Shown here piece after piece: positions 60,891-64,000 of a stretch of DNA of 64,000 bases (position 1 is its first letter; each line of letters begins with the position of its first letter). The notes beneath the pieces are model-generated. The model did no database searches. It was not told the origin of the DNA and saw only the letters and a program-made list of their open reading frames with translations. The translations under genes were made by a program, and so were the position numbers. The stretch comes from Mesorhabditis belari (lineage: Eukaryota > Nematoda > Chromadorea > Rhabditida > Rhabditidae). The DNA is taken from assembly GCA_958450365.1 (NCBI GenBank), contig CAUEEP010000905.1, forward strand, positions 62,001-126,000, given 5' to 3'.

Positions 60891-62085
60891 AGGAAGGAAT
60901 CACAAGATCAAATACGATCTACTTATTTTGTTTCACTTCACAAGATGTGAATTTTTATTTCTTTGCATACGCGCTTCTTTGTATTTCATTAATTTGTTTA
61001 CATTTACATAGTCGATTATTTGTTTGTTATTGCATAAAATGTTTTGTATGTTGCTATAAACGGTTATTTCACATTTTCTTTGATATACGCTAATTTGTTG
61101 ATTTCTTGGTTGTTGAGTTACCGTACCCCCTCCCCCACCCAAGCTCCTTTGCTTTTTTTCCCTAATTTCTCTCTCCGTAAGGAGCAAGTAGTAAAAATTG
61201 AAGTGAACTACTTTGAAAATATGATTTCATCTCTGTTCCCTATTTCCTTTCGACGAATGTGAACTGTGGAATCAAAAACCAAAAATGCGTCTGTTGAATC
61301 GAGAGAATGAGTGAGAAAGAGCTAATTTTTGACTCGCCTGCACCCAGGGGAAGCCGGTTCTTTGGGAAATTCCCGATTTACAAAGGAGAGTGACAAACTC
61401 GAGATTTGGGGAGACCGGGCCCTTTGGGTTGCTTGTTTATTTTTTGATACCAACTTTGATACGCAACTGTGAGTCAAATAAAGGGATTGAGAAATCATGT
61501 TGCCATAAAAAGACTTTAGATCCATTTTTCACTGGTTGTGATTTTTTTGACGGATTTTCTCTATACACAGTTGAGAAAACTTTGGATGCGAAAATGATCA
61601 TCAAAAAAACCAGAATGGTGGGTGATGGCTGGATTTTGCAGGATTTACAAGCATCCACCAAAGGAAAATCGTTCTCTTGCTTGCAAAATCCCCAATCAAT
61701 AGCCCGGAGAAACTGCTCATTGAATTGTTTGTTCACTTTTTTTTTGATAAGATCAATCTAATTTCGTCAACTGTATGCACGAGCAGAAAACATGATCGTC
61801 AATCGTGAGCACTTAAACCAATCAAGGGCAAGACTTAGCAATTCATCTTAAAAGTTGTCATGTCAAAAGAAAACAAAACAAAAAAGCTTATTTTTTTCCT
61901 CGAAATGTCGACTAATTTGAAAAATAGAAAGAAATGGAGCCACTGTGGCTCGAATTGTTCACACATTCACCCGTCAACACCCAGCCAGGACAACTGCCTG
62001 GGAAAAAGATTCTTTTTTAGTATTTTTAAATTTAAATTTCCCAAAATTTCGAACTGTTTTCTTCCGGAAGCAAAACCCAAATAAC
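60891..62085. other. Intergenic, no gene seen
   Basis: AT-rich 3' region and spacer. Overlapping ORFs on both strands at 61390-61761 lack motifs. A CCCCTCCCCCACCC tract lies at 61127-61140. Confidence 0.5.
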
Positions 62086-62720
62086 CAGTGTTTCGAATAT
62101 AGCCTAAACCGTTATTAGAGCATTGATTCTGACTACTTGAAAGCTTTTTCCTGATCGACTATGTCCCCGGCGGGGATCTAGCGTATCTAGTGCGTTGGAG
62201 GCGGAAAATTTCGGAGGACTAGGCATGGTTTGTAATGGTTATGTGTACATTTCACAAAATTGTTTTAGTTTTTGCACTGCTGAGATCTCCGTGGCTTTGT
62301 ACTTTCTTCACACGCGTGGAATTATTCACAGGTTTCAGATTTTAAAAGTAATCATTTGAGGCCCTTTAATTTTAGGGATCTCAAGCTTCGCAATGTTTTG
62401 TTGGATGTAAATGGACATATTAAAGTTTCGGACTAAGCATGGTAACATTCAACTTGGACTATTTCTAAAATAGATTTAAGGAAAAACTGGAAGACAACCA
62501 ACTATGGAACACTTTGTGTGGAACATCCTGCTACATGGCTTCAGAAATGCTAGGCGATGGATATAGTTATATGTAGGTTTATTGCTTTATAAAACACCAA
62601 TATCATTTGATTTAGCATTGATTGGTGGGCGCTCGGTGTGTTGCTTTACGAGATGATGACGGGCGATATTGGAGGGGACATCACTTTTCTTCGCGAGCTG
62701 AACTTTGGGATAAGGTACAA
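62086..62720 (+). pseudogene. Fragment of the aPKC-like kinase gene
   Basis: Starts with intron-1 sequence of the family (AACCAGTGTTTCGAATATAG, as at 58780 and 55324), abruptly joined at about 62150 to the kinase exon DYVPGGDLAYLVRW. It continues with an in-frame TAG (GGACTAGGC), AEISVALYFLHTRGIIHR, DLKLRNVLLDVNGHIKVSD followed by a stop, ETLCGTSCYMASEML-like sequence, and a good TTTAG acceptor before IDWWALGVLLYEMMTGD. It has several stops, lacks the N-terminal domain and C-tail, and is non-functional. Confidence 0.9.
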
Positions 62721-62767
62721 GAAATATGACAGGAAATTTCGGTGTCATCTCTTCAGAAATTAATCGG

Positions 62768-62822
62768 AAGTATGCCGAGACGAAAGACAATGATTCAAGC
62801 TGCCGGAGGTCCGACAAAATAT
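62768..62822 (+). mobile_element. Tc1-type transposase C-terminal remnant
   Basis: Reads SMPRRKTMIQAAGGPTKY then stop, matching SMPQRIQAVILAKGGPTKY at the end of the relic at 665-1306. It directly follows the kinase pseudogene, so a transposon insertion probably truncated that copy. Confidence 0.75.
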
Positions 62823-62979
62823 TAAATCAATTTTTTTTTTGTACCCGATCAAGACTTTTTTCCCCTCTATTCTTTGCAAAAAATTTTTATTTAATTTTTT
62901 TCTTTTAATAAAGCCATAAATATTCATTTGGTCTTTACATTTGAAAATGTTAAAAACTTTCTAGTATCTAAAACTTTTG

Positions 62980-63560
62980 AACTCATCAAAATCGAATGGA
63001 TGAAAAGAAAAGTTATAGGCCAAACAACCAAAGTAATGCAGGGCGATACTTTTAGCACTGTAAATGTAAATGTAAATGTCAAAGTGTTCTAAAATCAAAA
63101 ATAGCTTCCTTTCACATACCTTTAACCAAATCTATCATCTTTTGCAAGTACTCAATTCAAAATTCAAATATCAACCATTTTCTTATGAATCCGTCAAAAA
63201 ATTTACCCTATTCCTTTCTCAATATTGTTTCCCATTTAAATTTGTGTCTATCTCTCTTCTGCGCTTTTTTTATAGCAAATAAAAGCAAATTTATTCACCG
63301 GACACTATTCAGGAAAAAATTATAGCTCTAAACATGTGACACCGTAAAGCATCATGGATTAAATTTTACTTTACGGTGTAAGCTCAAATCACTTCCAAAC
63401 TTGACGTATTTTATTTCCGGCGCTTTTTTATAACAAATAAAAGCAAAATTATTCGCCGGACACCATTCAGGAAAAAAATTATAGCTCTAAACATGTCACA
63501 CCGTAAAACATCATGTATAGGTTTCATTTCACGGCGTGCATTCAATTTATAGGTGACTAT
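62980..63560. repeat. Duplicated spacer copies, with two CACCGTAAA/TTTACGGTG blocks
   Basis: 62995-63120 matches 57255-57350 and 57955 on (GGCCAAACAACCAAAGTAAT, then TGTTCTAAAATCAA). Two copies of the block ATTCAGGAAAAAATTATAGC ... ACACCGTAAA.CATCATG lie at 63296-63390 and 63460-63550; both match 58150-58250. The block contains inverted CACCGTAAA and TTTACGGTG. Confidence 0.85.
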
Positions 63561-63699
63561 GACGGCAACCCTCATCTAAAAAACAAAACGGTACTTTTCC
63601 AATATCGGGGGAGCGAAAGGAAAATCGGGGGAACAAATTTTGCCCCCTCGAAAAATGCATTTCCGGGACTGTATTTTAACTGCAACGTTTTTTTTAAAC

Positions 63700-63957
63700 T
63701 TTAACGACGTTGCGTTCTCCGACATTTTTTCTTCAAAGGAATTAGGGGGAATTTTAATTTTTTTTAAAAAAAAGATAGTTCTGGGTGGGTTTTTGTTTTT
63801 GGGGGGGGGGGGGAAGTTGGCAAAAAAGGAGAAAAAAATATTTTTTTGTGTGGGGGAAAAATAAAAAAAATTTTTTTATATAAGTATGGGGGTTGGGGGG
63901 GGGGGTGGGTTTTTTTTTGTTATTTTTTGGGTGGGTATGTATAATTGGGGGTTTTTT

Positions 63958-63998
<41 letters not shown>

Positions 63999-64000
63999 AT
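63700..64000. other. Low-quality or artefactual contig end
   Basis: Composition changes abruptly to long G, T and A homopolymers (G runs of 8-12, a final T run of about 38). This is unlike anything earlier in the window, and it has no ORF or motif. It looks like error-prone read ends extending a contig. Confidence 0.7.

Overview
The window is nematode nuclear DNA, most likely from a rhabditid (clade V) worm. The evidence is: very small spliced introns (about 40-60 nt) ending in TTTCAG-type acceptors; closely packed co-directional genes with about 100 bp between them and an acceptor right at the next start codon, as in trans-spliced operons; two supplementary-type nuclear hormone receptors; a serpentine 7TM receptor; a ShKT-domain secreted protein; GCCTAA (TTAGGC) telomere-type repeats inside introns; and a stretch identical to the first 17 nt of spliced leader SL1. 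Gene models below were made by hand from exon frames and splice signals, without alignment tools.

Layout. 1-2.7 kb: foldback repeats and a 5'-truncated Tc1-type transposon. 2.6-5.2 kb: a 17-exon Ig/TSP1-like gene resembling FAM187/IGDB proteins. 5.5-9.4 kb (- strand): a likely operon of TRAPPC1, the exosome subunit CSL4 and PFK-2/FBPase-2. 9.75-12.3 kb (+ strand): a second, divergent likely operon of ribosomal protein L29, mitochondrial TMEM70 and THO-complex subunit THOC7. 12.5-16.0 and 20.7-26.7 kb (- strand): two paralogous nuclear hormone receptors, whose introns and flanks hold mariner relics, minisatellites, interstitial telomeric repeats and a functional-looking tRNA-Leu(CAA).

26.8-36.2 kb is a gene desert: a 1.57-kb Tc3-like transposon with ~203-bp terminal repeats, inserted in an 18-bp minisatellite, then many unrelated tandem repeats (one about 870 bp long), a MITE and LINE-tail relics. 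36.2-37.0 kb: a small secreted ShKT protein. 38.25-39.7 kb: PRMT1. 40.1-45.6 kb: nucleoporin NUP155. 46.7-48.9 kb: a serpentine receptor. 50.9-54.2 kb: cytosolic HSP70 ending in EEVD, with a five-unit heat-shock element, a 400-bp polypyrimidine tract and a TATA box upstream.

54.6-63.6 kb is a young, repeatedly duplicated block. The 3' end of the hsp70 gene has been copied next to a family of atypical-PKC-like kinases that carry an unrecognised N-terminal domain in place of PB1 and C1. One copy (55.1-56.65 kb) is a chimera of that domain with the hsp70 tail read in another frame. One (58.6-60.9 kb) has a nearly full kinase with two apparent lesions. One (62.1-62.7 kb) is a fragment. A foldback element in one flank is absent from the paralogous flank. 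This block is the best candidate for something undescribed. The last ~300 bases are homopolymer-rich and look like a poor contig end.
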